Assembly: GCA_050250795.1 (NCBI GenBank)
Contig: JBFWNZ010000003.1
Coordinates: forward strand, 1 to 31,805
DNA length: 31,805 nucleotides
Direction of reading: 5' to 3'
Source: JBFWNZ01 sp050250795
GTDB lineage: Bacteria; Pseudomonadota; Alphaproteobacteria; UBA8366
Part shown: positions 6,373 through 14,407 of the stretch, one piece after another
Numbering within the stretch: the first letter of the stretch is position 1
Layout: every line of letters begins with the position of its first letter
Position numbers and translations under genes: made by a program
Notes under the pieces: model-generated
What the model saw: only the letters and a program-made list of their open reading frames with translations
The model's database searches: none
Told to the model about the DNA's origin: nothing

Positions 6373-7722
6373 TTACTGCCCCGCGACCGTCATGCCCTCG
6401 ACGCGGATCGTCGGGGCGTTGGTCGATTGCTTGAAGGCAAGGTCGTTCGCCGGCGTCATATTCAGGAACATGTCCTTCAGGTTCCCGGCCACCGTGATCT
6501 CGCTGACCGGATAGGCGATCTCGCCTTTCTCAATCCAGAAGCCGGCGGCACCGCGGCTGTAGTCGCCGGTGACGCCGTTGATGCCGAACCCCATCAGCTC
6601 GGTCACATAGAAGCCGCTCTCGATATCGGCGATCAGGGCCTCGGGCGTCAGTGTGCCCGGCTCCATCCAGAGATTGGTCGTCGACGGCGAGGGCGGGCCG
6701 CCGGTGCCACGCGCGGCGCGGCCGGTGCTGGTCATGCCGAGCTGGCGCGCGGTGGCGAGGTCCAGCACCCAATGCCGCAGCACCCCGTCCTCGACCAGAT
6801 GCAGGCGGCGATTCTCCAGCCCCTCCGCATCGAAAGGCTTGGAGGCGAGGCCGCGATGGCGGTGCGGGTCGTCGACGATGCGGATGCCCGCGGCGAAGAC
6901 GGGCTTGTCCATCCGGTCCTTCAGAAAGCTGGTGCCGCGCGCCACCGCCGCGCCGTTGATCGCGCCGGCCAGGTGGCCCAGCAGCCCCCGCGACACCCGC
7001 GGGTCATAGACGATGGGCACCCGCGCGGTCGGGGCCTTGCGCGGCTTGAGGCGGCGCACCGCGCGCTCGCCGGCCTGCCGGCCCACCGTGGCGGGATCCT
7101 CCAGGCCGCTGGCATGCACGGCGGCGGAATAGTCGTAGTCCCGCTCCATGCCGGTGCCTTCGCCGGCGAGTACGGCCGCGCTGACCGAATGGTAGGTGAC
7201 GGCATAGCCGCCGCGGAACCCGTTCGAGGCGGCAAGCGCGATGCGGGTGCCGCTCCAGCTTGCCTCCGCACCTTCCGAGTTGGTGACGCCGGCAACCGCG
7301 CGGGCCGCGTCCTCCGCGATCCGCGCCCGCTCGATCAGAACCTCCGGCGCCGGTTCCTCGGGATCGCAGATGTCCAGGTCGGGGATGGCGCCACGGAACA
7401 CGGCCTCAGGATCGGCGATGCCGCAATAGCGGTCCTCGGGCACCGAGCGGGCCATGGCGACCGCGCGCTCGACCAGCGCCGCCAACGCTTCGGGTGCGCG
7501 GTCGGAGGAGGAGACCATGGCCTGCTTGCGCCCGATCAGCACCCGCAGGCCGAGATCGCTGCCCTCCGCCCGTTCCAGCTTCTCGATCTCGCCCAGCCGC
7601 TGCGCATGCGACAGCGATGTGCCGTGCACCGCCACGGCGTCGGCAGCATCGGCACCGGCGGCCAGCGCCTTCGCCAGCAGGTCGTCGAGCAGCGTGAGGT
7701 CGTCGTCGGCATGGCCGGCCAT
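6373..7722 (-). CDS. pmbA: TldE/PmbA, metalloprotease partner subunit
   Basis: A 449-residue member of the TldD/PmbA family, subgroup TldE, which lacks its own HExxxH motif and pairs with TldD to form a cytoplasmic protease that degrades unfolded peptides and trims some peptide natural products. ATG 7722 was chosen because AGGAG lies about 7 nt upstream; ATG 7755 is in frame but unsupported. Family segments seen are EKLERAEGSDLGLRVLIG, ATARQLGMTSTGRAARG and the C-terminal FGINGVTGDYSRGAAGFWIEKG and FLNMTPANDLAF. Its partner tldD is encoded at 21271-22704 on the same strand but not next to it. It ends 3 bp from coq7. Confidence 0.93.
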   Translation of the reverse strand: MAGHADDDLTLLDDLLAKALAAGADAADAVAVHGTSLSHAQRLGEIEKLERAEGSDLGLRVLIGRKQAMVSSSDRAPEALAALVERAVAMARSVPEDRYCGIADPEAVFRGAIPDLDICDPEEPAPEVLIERARIAEDAARAVAGVTNSEGAEASWSGTRIALAASNGFRGGYAVTYHSVSAAVLAGEGTGMERDYDYSAAVHASGLEDPATVGRQAGERAVRRLKPRKAPTARVPIVYDPRVSRGLLGHLAGAINGAAVARGTSFLKDRMDKPVFAAGIRIVDDPHRHRGLASKPFDAEGLENRRLHLVEDGVLRHWVLDLATARQLGMTSTGRAARGTGGPPSPSTTNLWMEPGTLTPEALIADIESGFYVTELMGFGINGVTGDYSRGAAGFWIEKGEIAYPVSEITVAGNLKDMFLNMTPANDLAFKQSTNAPTIRVEGMTVAGQ

Positions 7723-7763
7723 GAGGCACTCCTGGGAGACTGGATTCAGTGGCAACGGCCTGC

Positions 7764-9248
7764 TTATACGCCGGGTTCCTTGTGGGAAGAAGGCTCGGCG
7801 TCCAGCGCCGCCTGCGCGCGCTCGATGACACCGTGAATGAATACGGTCATTTCTTCCTGGAGTTCTTGAAGGCGAGCGTCGTCGCTTGGGGTCATCCAGG
7901 GCATGATTTCATGGAAGACGTGCGCAGCATCGGCCGGCCGGTCCAACCGGTCCATGTCCCAGGCGCATTTATAAGCCGCCCAAAGCACGTCCTCGGCCAG
8001 TTCCGGGCACGGTTCCTGGGCGAACCGGTCGAGCATCTCCTCCAGTATCGCAATGCGCTCTTCATGCTGCTCCGGACGCAGAAAATCGGCTTTCTGCCGA
8101 TAAACACGCGCCACGAATGGCTTGGTATTCGGATCGTCCGTCGCGCCGAACAGATGAATCATCTCATCGCAGAGCGGCACCACCGTCCCGGCGTCGCGAT
8201 CGAGCATGACCAGCGCGGTGATCCGGCCGGCACGGGCGCGTGCTGCATCGTAGATGACATGTTCGTTCAGATCGGCGCCGATCCGTTGCAAGGCCTCCTC
8301 GAACAGAGGCAGGGCCTCGGCAGGGCGCTTTAAATCCTCCAGCAGAATGAGCCCCTTGTAGGTAAGGCTGCGCACGACGATGGATGGGAAGCCGGGATAT
8401 CCGGCCGCAAGTTCGTCGAGCGCCGCCATTGCCCCCGGCTTATCGCCGGCTTCGTCGAGTTGGAATGCCCGGCGATAGATCGCGCCCATGTCGCGTTGCA
8501 GCCGTTCCGCCGACATGGGGTCGCTGTCCGCGTCCTTCTGGCTCCGTTCTGCGAGGCGCTCCTTGATCCGCACTGCCAGATCGCGGATCGTCCCGATCAC
8601 CTGTCGGGCATCGGGATCGTCGCAGCCGTCGTACCAGCGCATTATCTCGTCGAACTTCGCGAGCGCCTCGGTCTGGCGCCCCAGACGGTCCAGCAGATAA
8701 ACCTGATCGAAATGTGCCCGGACGACATGGGGCAGCAGATCCCAGTCCTGGACCTGCGCAAAGCGGGCGAGAAATTCCTCGACTGCGGCCAGCGCCGCCG
8801 CATCGCGGCCTGCTTTATAAAGCTGCCGGACTTTCTGTTGCAGTACAGCGGCGAGATGGTGCCGCACGCTTTCTGCCTGGCCGAGAAGCCGGTCTATGCG
8901 GTCGTAATGCGGAAGCAGCGTGTCGATGTCTGCGTCCGTCTTTACGAGTGCCCCGATCTTGTTCGTCATGATGAGGGCAGCATCGTCGATGACCAAGTCG
9001 TCCAGGGGCTCCTGAAGTCTGCTCAAGGCTTCATCCAGAACGGGGATGGCTTCGGCCGCGCGGCCCAAATCCAGCAGTGTCGTACCCTTATGCCCCAGTG
9101 CGTGAAGCGCGATCGGATAGATATGCCCGAATTGCGCGAGAAGCTCGTCATAGACGGCCATCTCGGCCTCATGCTCCCCGGCGTCGTCCAGGGCATGCGC
9201 CTTCCGAATCAGGGAGCCGACCGTCGCTATATCCTTCTCCGAGAGCAT
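7764..9248 (-). CDS. Internally duplicated TPR-like helical protein, unknown function
   Basis: A 494-residue all-helical protein without signal peptide or membrane segment. It consists of two similar halves offset by about 245 residues. AHALDDAGE (18-25) matches AFQLDEAGD (261-269), LLDLGRAAEAIPVLDEAL matches LEDLKRPAEALPLFEEAL, EEFLARFAQ matches EEMLDRFAQ, and FDEIMRWYDGCDDPDAR matches FHEIMPWMTPSDDAR. The 35-40-residue helix-turn-helix spacing with A/L/Y positions resembles tetratricopeptide repeats, so a protein-binding scaffold is likely. The start is ATG 9248; a GTG at 9257 is possible, and neither has a strong ribosome site. Codon use is less GC-biased than in neighbours, and the 60 bp upstream are A+T-rich, which may indicate recent acquisition. 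I do not recognise a named family. Confidence 0.8.
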   Translation of the reverse strand: MLSEKDIATVGSLIRKAHALDDAGEHEAEMAVYDELLAQFGHIYPIALHALGHKGTTLLDLGRAAEAIPVLDEALSRLQEPLDDLVIDDAALIMTNKIGALVKTDADIDTLLPHYDRIDRLLGQAESVRHHLAAVLQQKVRQLYKAGRDAAALAAVEEFLARFAQVQDWDLLPHVVRAHFDQVYLLDRLGRQTEALAKFDEIMRWYDGCDDPDARQVIGTIRDLAVRIKERLAERSQKDADSDPMSAERLQRDMGAIYRRAFQLDEAGDKPGAMAALDELAAGYPGFPSIVVRSLTYKGLILLEDLKRPAEALPLFEEALQRIGADLNEHVIYDAARARAGRITALVMLDRDAGTVVPLCDEMIHLFGATDDPNTKPFVARVYRQKADFLRPEQHEERIAILEEMLDRFAQEPCPELAEDVLWAAYKCAWDMDRLDRPADAAHVFHEIMPWMTPSDDARLQELQEEMTVFIHGVIERAQAALDAEPSSHKEPGV

Positions 9249-9286
9249 GAAATACACTCAAAAATTGCTTAATAATGACAAATTAT

Positions 9287-9303
9287 GCCGCATTAGGTGC
9301 GGC
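9287..9303 (-). terminator. Possible weak terminator
   Basis: GCCGCA (9287-9292) pairs with TGCGGC (9298-9303) around a 5-nt loop, 17 bp after the stop of the small membrane protein gene. On the minus strand it is followed by ATAATTTG, a modest T-rich stretch. The stem is only 6 bp. Confidence 0.35.
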
Positions 9304-9319
9304 TATGTCATCTCGCGAT

Positions 9320-9568
9320 TTAACGATGCTGCAAGGTTGACAGTACCGAGACGATGACGATCAGGACCAGGGCCAGGAATGTCAGGAGGAACAGCCGGCG
9401 GGCGCGCTGCAGGTCCGTTGCGGTGACGGGCTGATCTTCGGCCGGAGACTCATTGCCGCGCAGCCGGCCGCGCATGCCCGTCCGCCGCCGCCGCCGCCGC
9501 ATCAAGGCGAGGGCGAGACCGACCGCCAGCAGCGGCAGAACCCAGAGCAGATCGTTGGAACCGTTCAT
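9320..9568 (-). CDS. Small two-span membrane protein, unknown
   Basis: An 82-residue protein with two hydrophobic segments (about 7-22 and 59-78), separated by an Arg-rich stretch (MRRRRRRTGMRGRLRG) and an acidic linker. The positive-inside rule would place the linker in the cytoplasm. A GAGGGG lies just before ATG 9568, at short spacing. It is isolated by a strong terminator on its upstream side (leuA) and a weak hairpin on its downstream side, so it is probably its own transcript. No family is recognised, and a small chance remains that it is not expressed. Confidence 0.6.
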   Translation of the reverse strand: MNGSNDLLWVLPLLAVGLALALMRRRRRRTGMRGRLRGNESPAEDQPVTATDLQRARRLFLLTFLALVLIVIVSVLSTLQHR

Positions 9569-9609
9569 CGCGCCCCTCGCGAAAGCCAGGACGCTCGATG
9601 GGAAACCAG

Positions 9610-9640
9610 ACGGTGCGGCGGGTCAATCCCGCCGCACCGT
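9610..9640 (-). terminator. Intrinsic terminator of leuA
   Basis: A perfect 13-bp stem, ACGGTGCGGCGGG (9610-9622) with CCCGCCGCACCGT (9628-9640), and a 5-nt loop lie 9 bp downstream of the leuA stop. On the minus strand CTGGTTTCCC follows, a short T-run typical of high-GC genomes. Confidence 0.85.
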
Positions 9641-9648
9641 GAATGGAT

Positions 9649-11337
9649 TCAGCAGCCGGCTTCGTCCATCCGGATGGCACGGTTGACGGCGCAGGTGACG
9701 GCGCGCAGCGAGGCCGTCACGATGTTGGAGTGCTGGCCGACGCCATACAGCTTGCGCCCGTCCACCTCGGTCTCGACGAAGGCGATGGCGGTGGCGTCGG
9801 CGCCGCTGCCGACCGAGTGCTCGGCATAGCTGAACACCTTGATGTCGCGGCCGGTCTCCTGCTTCAGCGCATCGACATAGGCGTCGATCGGGCCGTTGCC
9901 GTTGCCCTTGGCGCTCACCTTCTTGCCGTTCCTGGTGATCGTCGCGGTCATCTTGCGGCGGGCGACCACGTTGGTGCCTTCCGGGATGGTCCGGTGCTCG
10001 ACGAAGGCATAGGGCGTGTCGGCCTTCAGATACTCGGTCTCGAACGCCTCCCAGATCTCCTGAACCGACTGTTCCTTGCCGGTCTGGTCGGTGATGCGCT
10101 GGACGACGCCGGAGAACTCGATCTGCAGGCTGCGCGGCATCTGGATGCCGTGCTCGGTCTCCATGACATAGGAGATGCCGCCCTTGCCCGACTGGCTGTT
10201 GATGCGGATCACCGCCTCGTAGGAGGCGCCGACATCGGCCGGGTCGATGGGCAGATAGGGCACGTCCCACTGCTTGCTGTTGGAGGTGCGCATCGCCTTC
10301 AGGCCCTTGTTGATGGCGTCCTGATGGCTGCCGGAGAAGGCCGTGAAGACCAGGTCGCCGGCATAGGGATGGCGCGGATGCACCGGCAGCTGGTTGCAGA
10401 ACTCGGCCACCGCGCGCAGTTCGCGCATGTTGCGCATGTCCAGCTTCGAATCCAGTCCCTGGCTGACCATGTTCATGGCCAGGGTGATGACATCGACATT
10501 GCCGGTGCGCTCGCCATTGCCGAACAGGGTGCCTTCGACCCGCTCGCCGCCGGCCATCATGCCCATCTCCGCCGCCGCGACGCCGGTGCCGCGGTCGTTA
10601 TGCGGGTGCAGCGACAGGATGATGCTGTCGCGCCGCGCCAGATTGCGGTGCATGAACTCGATCTGGTCGGCATAGACGTTGGGCGTCGCCACCTCGACGG
10701 TCGCCGGCAGGTTGATGATGACCTTGTTCTGCGGCGTGGCGCCCCAGATTTCCGTCACCGCGTCGCAGACCTCGACCGCGTAGTCCAGCTCGGTCTGGGT
10801 AAAGCTCTCCGGCGAATACTCCAGCACGATCTCGGTCTCGGGCACCGTGGCGACCAGCTCCTTGATCAGGGTCGTGCCTTCGGTGGCGATCTTCTTCACC
10901 CCGGCGCGGTCCTGCTGGAAAACCACCCGGCGCTGTACCGTCGAGGTGGAGTTGTACAGATGCACGATGGCGCGCTTGGACCCTGTGATCGCCTCGAAGG
11001 TCCGCTTGATCAGCTCCGGCCGCGCCTGGGTCAGAACCTGGATGGTGACGTCGTCGGGGATGCGGTTCTCCTCCACGATCTTCCGCACGAAGGTAAAATC
11101 CGTCTCCGACGCGCTGGGGAAGCCGACCTCGATCTCCTTGAAGCCCATCTTCACCAGGGTCTCGAACATCTTCATCTTGCGGTCCGGCCCCATCGGCTCG
11201 ATCAGCGCCTGGTTGCCGTCGCGCAGGTCGACCGAGCACCAGACGGGGCAGGTGTCGATCACGCGGTTCGGCCATTGCCGGTCCGGCATCGCGATTGGGG
11301 GAAAGGGGCGGTACTTCTCGATTGGCATGACGGCCAT
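9649..11337 (-). CDS. leuA: 2-isopropylmalate synthase (LeuA, long form)
   Basis: A 562-residue enzyme that condenses acetyl-CoA with 2-oxoisovalerate, the first committed step of leucine synthesis. The N-terminal HMGL-like TIM barrel shows LRDGNQ (R39, D40) and the metal-binding HPHND at 244-248. The C-terminal LeuA dimerisation/allosteric domain (about 430-555, with GNGNGPIDAYVDAL and SVGSGADATAIAFVE) confers leucine feedback inhibition in the family. Length and the N-terminal extension (KYRPFPPIAMPDRQWP) mark the yeast/actinobacterial-like long form. ATG 11337 is preceded by AGGAGA. No leucine-rich leader peptide was found upstream. The gene ends at a strong terminator and is monocistronic. 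Confidence 0.96.
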   Translation of the reverse strand: MAVMPIEKYRPFPPIAMPDRQWPNRVIDTCPVWCSVDLRDGNQALIEPMGPDRKMKMFETLVKMGFKEIEVGFPSASETDFTFVRKIVEENRIPDDVTIQVLTQARPELIKRTFEAITGSKRAIVHLYNSTSTVQRRVVFQQDRAGVKKIATEGTTLIKELVATVPETEIVLEYSPESFTQTELDYAVEVCDAVTEIWGATPQNKVIINLPATVEVATPNVYADQIEFMHRNLARRDSIILSLHPHNDRGTGVAAAEMGMMAGGERVEGTLFGNGERTGNVDVITLAMNMVSQGLDSKLDMRNMRELRAVAEFCNQLPVHPRHPYAGDLVFTAFSGSHQDAINKGLKAMRTSNSKQWDVPYLPIDPADVGASYEAVIRINSQSGKGGISYVMETEHGIQMPRSLQIEFSGVVQRITDQTGKEQSVQEIWEAFETEYLKADTPYAFVEHRTIPEGTNVVARRKMTATITRNGKKVSAKGNGNGPIDAYVDALKQETGRDIKVFSYAEHSVGSGADATAIAFVETEVDGRKLYGVGQHSNIVTASLRAVTCAVNRAIRMDEAGC

Positions 11338-11363
11338 GGGACTTCTCCTGCTCTTGTCGCGGG

Positions 11364-11380
11364 GGCGTCCCCTGGACGCC
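11364..11380 (-). other. Small hairpin in the leuA leader
   Basis: GGCGTCC (11364-11370) and GGACGCC (11374-11380) are perfect reverse complements around a 3-nt loop. The hairpin lies 26-43 bp upstream of the leuA start, close to its ribosome site. A role in translation control is possible but unproven; a chance 7-bp stem is not excluded in GC-rich DNA. Confidence 0.35.
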
Positions 11381-11470
11381 GCACTCGCATATGGTTCGAA
11401 GGGGGTCGATAAGGGGCGGCGTGCGAAACGGCCGCCGGGCAGCCGCGGGATCAGGCCCGGCGACCGCCGC

Positions 11471-11647
11471 TAAGTCGCAGGAGAAGCGCTGTGCAGGCGA
11501 AAGGGCTGCGCTGAATCGATTTCGAGGGTTCTGCGGACCGTCGGCTGGACATGACGTGAACTCTTACCGGCTTGTCTGGACTTGCGTGGGACAGGCGTAT
11601 CCCGGCGACGCCAAAGGGGTCAGCGCGCCGGGCCGGTAAGTCGCAGG
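11471..11647 (+). repeat. Direct repeat pair TAAGTCGCAGG
   Basis: TAAGTCGCAGG occurs at 11471-11481 and 11637-11647. Both copies are followed within a few bases by GAGAAGC (11481-11487 and 11650-11656), so the similarity covers about 20 bp with a small insertion in the second copy. The copies are 166 bp apart upstream of leuA. Confidence 0.65.
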
Positions 11648-11721
11648 CCGAGAAGCCCGTATGCGGTTGCGAACGTCATGATGCCAGGAATGTATGTCCG
11701 CTATCGCGCCGCGTCAATGTC

Positions 11722-11825
11722 GTGCCGCTGGCCCTGGATTCCCGCCTGCGCGGGAATGACACATTTTTACAGCCGTCATTCCGGCCGCAGCGAAGCGGAG
11801 AGCCGGAATCCAGGGCCAGCGGCAC
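11722..11825. repeat. Composite palindromic repeat element (REP/MITE-like)
   Basis: Perfect 21-bp outer arms at 11722-11742 and 11805-11825 enclose two smaller hairpins. Left unit 11734-11760 runs CTGGATTCC ... GGAATGAC with an 8-bp stem (ATTCCCGC/GCGGGAAT). The right unit, 11775-11813, is the inverted counterpart (GTCATTCC ... GGAATCCAG) with stem ATTCCGGC/GCCGGAAT. The units are head-to-head, separated by 14 bp containing TTTTT. Units of the CTGGATTCCCGC-GCGGGAATGAC type are dispersed intergenic repeats in many proteobacteria. It lies 35 bp beyond the epimerase stop and may end its transcript. Confidence 0.8.
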
Positions 11826-11859
11826 CCTGCTGCCGGCCTTGGATTCCGCCGATGCGGAC

Positions 11860-12774
11860 CTATCGCATTTCCGCGCGCATCCACTCGATATAGGCCGGCA
11901 CCCCGCGTTCGATCGTCCATTGCGGGCGGAAGCCCAGGTCGCGGTCCATCGCCGCGATGTCCAGCCGCTCGCGCCGGTCGGAGGGGGGCTCGCTGCCCAT
12001 CTCGATATCGGCGGTGCGGATCGCCGACCAGACCAGCTCGGCGATCTGCTCCATCGAGGGGAAGTCGGGGCCGGCCACGTTGTAGGCGTATTGCGGCACC
12101 GGCCCGGCATCCAGCGCGGCGACCGTCGCATCCACGGCGTCGTCTATATAGGTGTAGTGCCGCCGCTGCCCGGCGCCGGAGGCAAGCCGCGTCGGCCGGC
12201 CGGCCAGCGCGTCGGAAATCATGCTGCGGATCGCGCAGTCGGTGCGCCGCGCCGGCCCGTAGACATAGGAATAGCGCAGCCCGACGGCGTCCAGCCCGTA
12301 CTGTTCGCGGTACGCCTTGAGGATCAGGTCGGCCGCGCCCTTGGTCGCGCCGTAGAGCGAGTTGCCGCGCAGGGGCGCGTCGTCGGGCACCGGCGAGGGC
12401 GGGGTGTGACCGTAGGCGGCGGCCGAGGAGGCATAGACGAAGCGACGGATGCCGGCGCGCCGCGCCGCCTCGGCCAGATGCATCGTGCTGGCGACATTGG
12501 CCTCGGTGATGACCAGCGGCGCGTCGCGCGACAGCATCGGGCCCGAGATGCCGCCGGAATGGACGATGCTGCCGATGCGGTGCCGCGCGATCAGCGCCTG
12601 CATCTCGTCGGCGCTGCCGACGGTGCCCTGAAGGGCGGTGACGCCGGCAATCGGCGCCGGTAGCGGTGCCGGGTCCAGGCCGATGACCGTCGTGCCGCGG
12701 GCCGCAAGCGCGCGGGCCAGCGGATAGCCGATCATGCCGCTCGATCCGGTTACAAGGACGGTTTCATCCGCCAT
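11860..12774 (-). CDS. NAD-dependent epimerase/dehydratase (extended SDR)
   Basis: A 304-residue extended short-chain dehydrogenase/reductase, a cytoplasmic Rossmann enzyme acting on nucleotide sugars or related substrates. Visible marks are TGSSGMIG near the N-terminus (NAD binding), IVHSGG, YASSAAAYG, and the catalytic YGATK (YxxxK), followed by LRYSYVYGP. ATG 12774 is chosen over 12780 because GGGGGAGGA then sits at about 7 nt. It lies 22 bp after the UbiD-family gene and is likely cotranscribed with it. The substrate cannot be assigned. No polysaccharide genes are near, so a role in small-molecule metabolism together with the decarboxylase is as likely as sugar metabolism. Confidence 0.88.
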   Translation of the reverse strand: MADETVLVTGSSGMIGYPLARALAARGTTVIGLDPAPLPAPIAGVTALQGTVGSADEMQALIARHRIGSIVHSGGISGPMLSRDAPLVITEANVASTMHLAEAARRAGIRRFVYASSAAAYGHTPPSPVPDDAPLRGNSLYGATKGAADLILKAYREQYGLDAVGLRYSYVYGPARRTDCAIRSMISDALAGRPTRLASGAGQRRHYTYIDDAVDATVAALDAGPVPQYAYNVAGPDFPSMEQIAELVWSAIRTADIEMGSEPPSDRRERLDIAAMDRDLGFRPQWTIERGVPAYIEWMRAEMR

Positions 12775-12796
12775 GTCCATTCCTCCCCCTTCATGT

Positions 12797-14311
12797 TTAT
12801 TTCCAGATGCTCCGGCCGCTGCCGGGCAGTCCGTATTCGTTCCAGCGCTGCGTCACCCGCTCGACGATCTCGTCGGCCATGCGCAGCTTGGTGCCCCATT
12901 CGCGCTTGGTCTCGGGCGGCCATTTGTCGGTCGCGTCCAGCCCGATCTTGGAGCCCAGCCCGCTCTCGGGGCTGGCGAAGTCCAGATAGTCGATGGGCGT
13001 GTTCTCCACCATCGTTACGTCGCGCGCCGGGTCCATGCGGGTGGAGACCGCCCACATCACGTCCTTCCAGTCGCGCACGTCGATGTCGTCGTCCACGACG
13101 ATCACCCATTTCGTGTACATGAACTGCCGCAGGAAGGACCACACCGCCATCATCACGCGCTTGGCGTGGCCGGGATAGGCCTTGCGCATCGACACCACCG
13201 CCATGCGGTAGGAACAGGCCTCGGGCGGCAGCCAGAAATCGACGATCTCGGGGAATTGCTGGCGCAGCAGCGGCACGAACACCTCGTTCAGCGCCGCGCC
13301 CAGCACGCTGGGCTCGTCGGGCGGCCGGCCGGTGAAGGTGGACAGATAGATCGGGTCGCGGCGCATGGTGACGGCCGAGACCCGGAAGACGGGGAAGGGC
13401 TCGACCGAATTGTAATAGCCGGTGTGGTCGCCATAGGGGCCCTCGTCGCCGCTCTCGTCCAGCATGACATGGCCTTCGATGACGATCTCGGCGCCGGCCG
13501 GGACCTTCAGCGGCACTGTCCGGCAATCGACCAGATCGACTTTCTTGCCGCGCAGCAGGCCTGCGAACTGGTATTCCGACAGCGTGTCCGGCACCGGCGT
13601 GACCGCGGCCAGGATGGTGCCGGGATCGGCCCCGATCACGGCGGCGGCCGGCATCGGCTCGGGCCGTGCCTTGCCCCAGCGCGCGAAATGCTGCGCCCCG
13701 CCGCGATGCTTCAGCCAGCGCATCAGCGTGGTGTCGCGCCCCGTGACCTGCATGCGATAGATGCCCAGGTTGAAGGCGTCCTCCCGCGTGCCGTCGGGGT
13801 TCGGACCCTGCGTCACCACCAGCGGCCAGGTGATCAGCGGCGCCGGCTCGCCCGGCCAGCAGGTCTGGACCGGCAGGCGGGCAAGGTCGATGTCGGCGCC
13901 TTCCCACACCACCTCCTGGCAGGGGGCGGACCGTACCGTCCGCGGCCGCATCGCCATCACCGTGCGCAGTATTGGCAGTTTGTCGAGCGCGTCGCGGAAG
14001 CCGCCCGGCGGCTCGGGCTGGCGCAGAAAGGCAAGGGTCTCTCCGACCTCGCGCAGACCCTCGGGCTCGCGGTCCATGCCCCAGGCGACGCGCTCCACCG
14101 TGCCGAACAGATTGACCAGCACCGGCATGCCGTAGCGTAGGCCGGCCGCGTTCACGACGTTCTCGAACAGCACCGCCGGTCCGCCCTCGGCCAGCAGGCG
14201 GGTCTGGATCTCGGTCATCTCCAGTTCGGGCGAAACCGGCGCGGCGACGCGGACCAGCCTCCCCTCGCGTTCCAGCCTTGCCATGAAGTCGCGCAACGAT
14301 TCGTATGGCAC
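12797..14311 (-). CDS. UbiD family decarboxylase
   Basis: A 504-residue UbiD-type (de)carboxylase, an enzyme class that uses prenylated FMN. In ubiquinone synthesis UbiD removes the carboxylate from 3-polyprenyl-4-hydroxybenzoate; other members act on aromatic or acrylic acids. Family segments seen are NLGIYRMQ (181-188, cofactor/metal region), SEYQFAG (245-251), and DEGPYGDHTGYY (289-300) with the conserved acid. The start is GTG 14311 with GGGAG about 9 nt upstream. No UbiX flavin prenyltransferase is in the window. UbiA and Coq7 elsewhere in the window support a ubiquinone role, but the operon partner here is an epimerase, so a substrate other than the ubiquinone precursor remains possible. 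Confidence 0.9.
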   Translation of the reverse strand: MPYESLRDFMARLEREGRLVRVAAPVSPELEMTEIQTRLLAEGGPAVLFENVVNAAGLRYGMPVLVNLFGTVERVAWGMDREPEGLREVGETLAFLRQPEPPGGFRDALDKLPILRTVMAMRPRTVRSAPCQEVVWEGADIDLARLPVQTCWPGEPAPLITWPLVVTQGPNPDGTREDAFNLGIYRMQVTGRDTTLMRWLKHRGGAQHFARWGKARPEPMPAAAVIGADPGTILAAVTPVPDTLSEYQFAGLLRGKKVDLVDCRTVPLKVPAGAEIVIEGHVMLDESGDEGPYGDHTGYYNSVEPFPVFRVSAVTMRRDPIYLSTFTGRPPDEPSVLGAALNEVFVPLLRQQFPEIVDFWLPPEACSYRMAVVSMRKAYPGHAKRVMMAVWSFLRQFMYTKWVIVVDDDIDVRDWKDVMWAVSTRMDPARDVTMVENTPIDYLDFASPESGLGSKIGLDATDKWPPETKREWGTKLRMADEIVERVTQRWNEYGLPGSGRSIWK

Positions 14312-14407
14312 TCGCCTGTCTCCCGCCTCTTCGCGCCTCGCAGCCTATCTGTTACAGAAACCGGGTAAAGGGCAACGACGCACCGCGGCAACGGAGGACA
14401 GAGGGCG

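Larger units (their letters stand above)
11338..11859. other. 522-bp non-coding region between leuA and the epimerase gene
   Basis: No open frame here reads like a real protein. The region must hold the leuA promoter (minus strand), but no clear -35/-10 pair was recognised. It contains a small hairpin at 11364-11380, two copies of an 11-bp direct repeat, and a composite palindromic element at 11722-11825, each listed separately. Confidence 0.7.

Noticed and set aside
10394..10675. Short plus-strand frames inside leuA
   Set aside because: Fully antisense to conserved LeuA sequence, with no ribosome site or recognisable product.
11338..11480. Leucine leader peptide or T-box controlling leuA
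   Set aside because: No short frame rich in leucine codons and no T-box-like motif were visible on the minus strand; only a small 7-bp hairpin is present.
11572..12663. Plus-strand frame of 363 codons across the repeat region and epimerase
   Set aside because: It crosses the palindromic element and is antisense to a clear SDR enzyme; composition is that of a shadow.
14349..14357. CTGTTACAG palindrome between the UbiD-family and GNAT genes
   Set aside because: Nine bases with a one-base centre is too short to support an operator call without a second copy or a known regulator.
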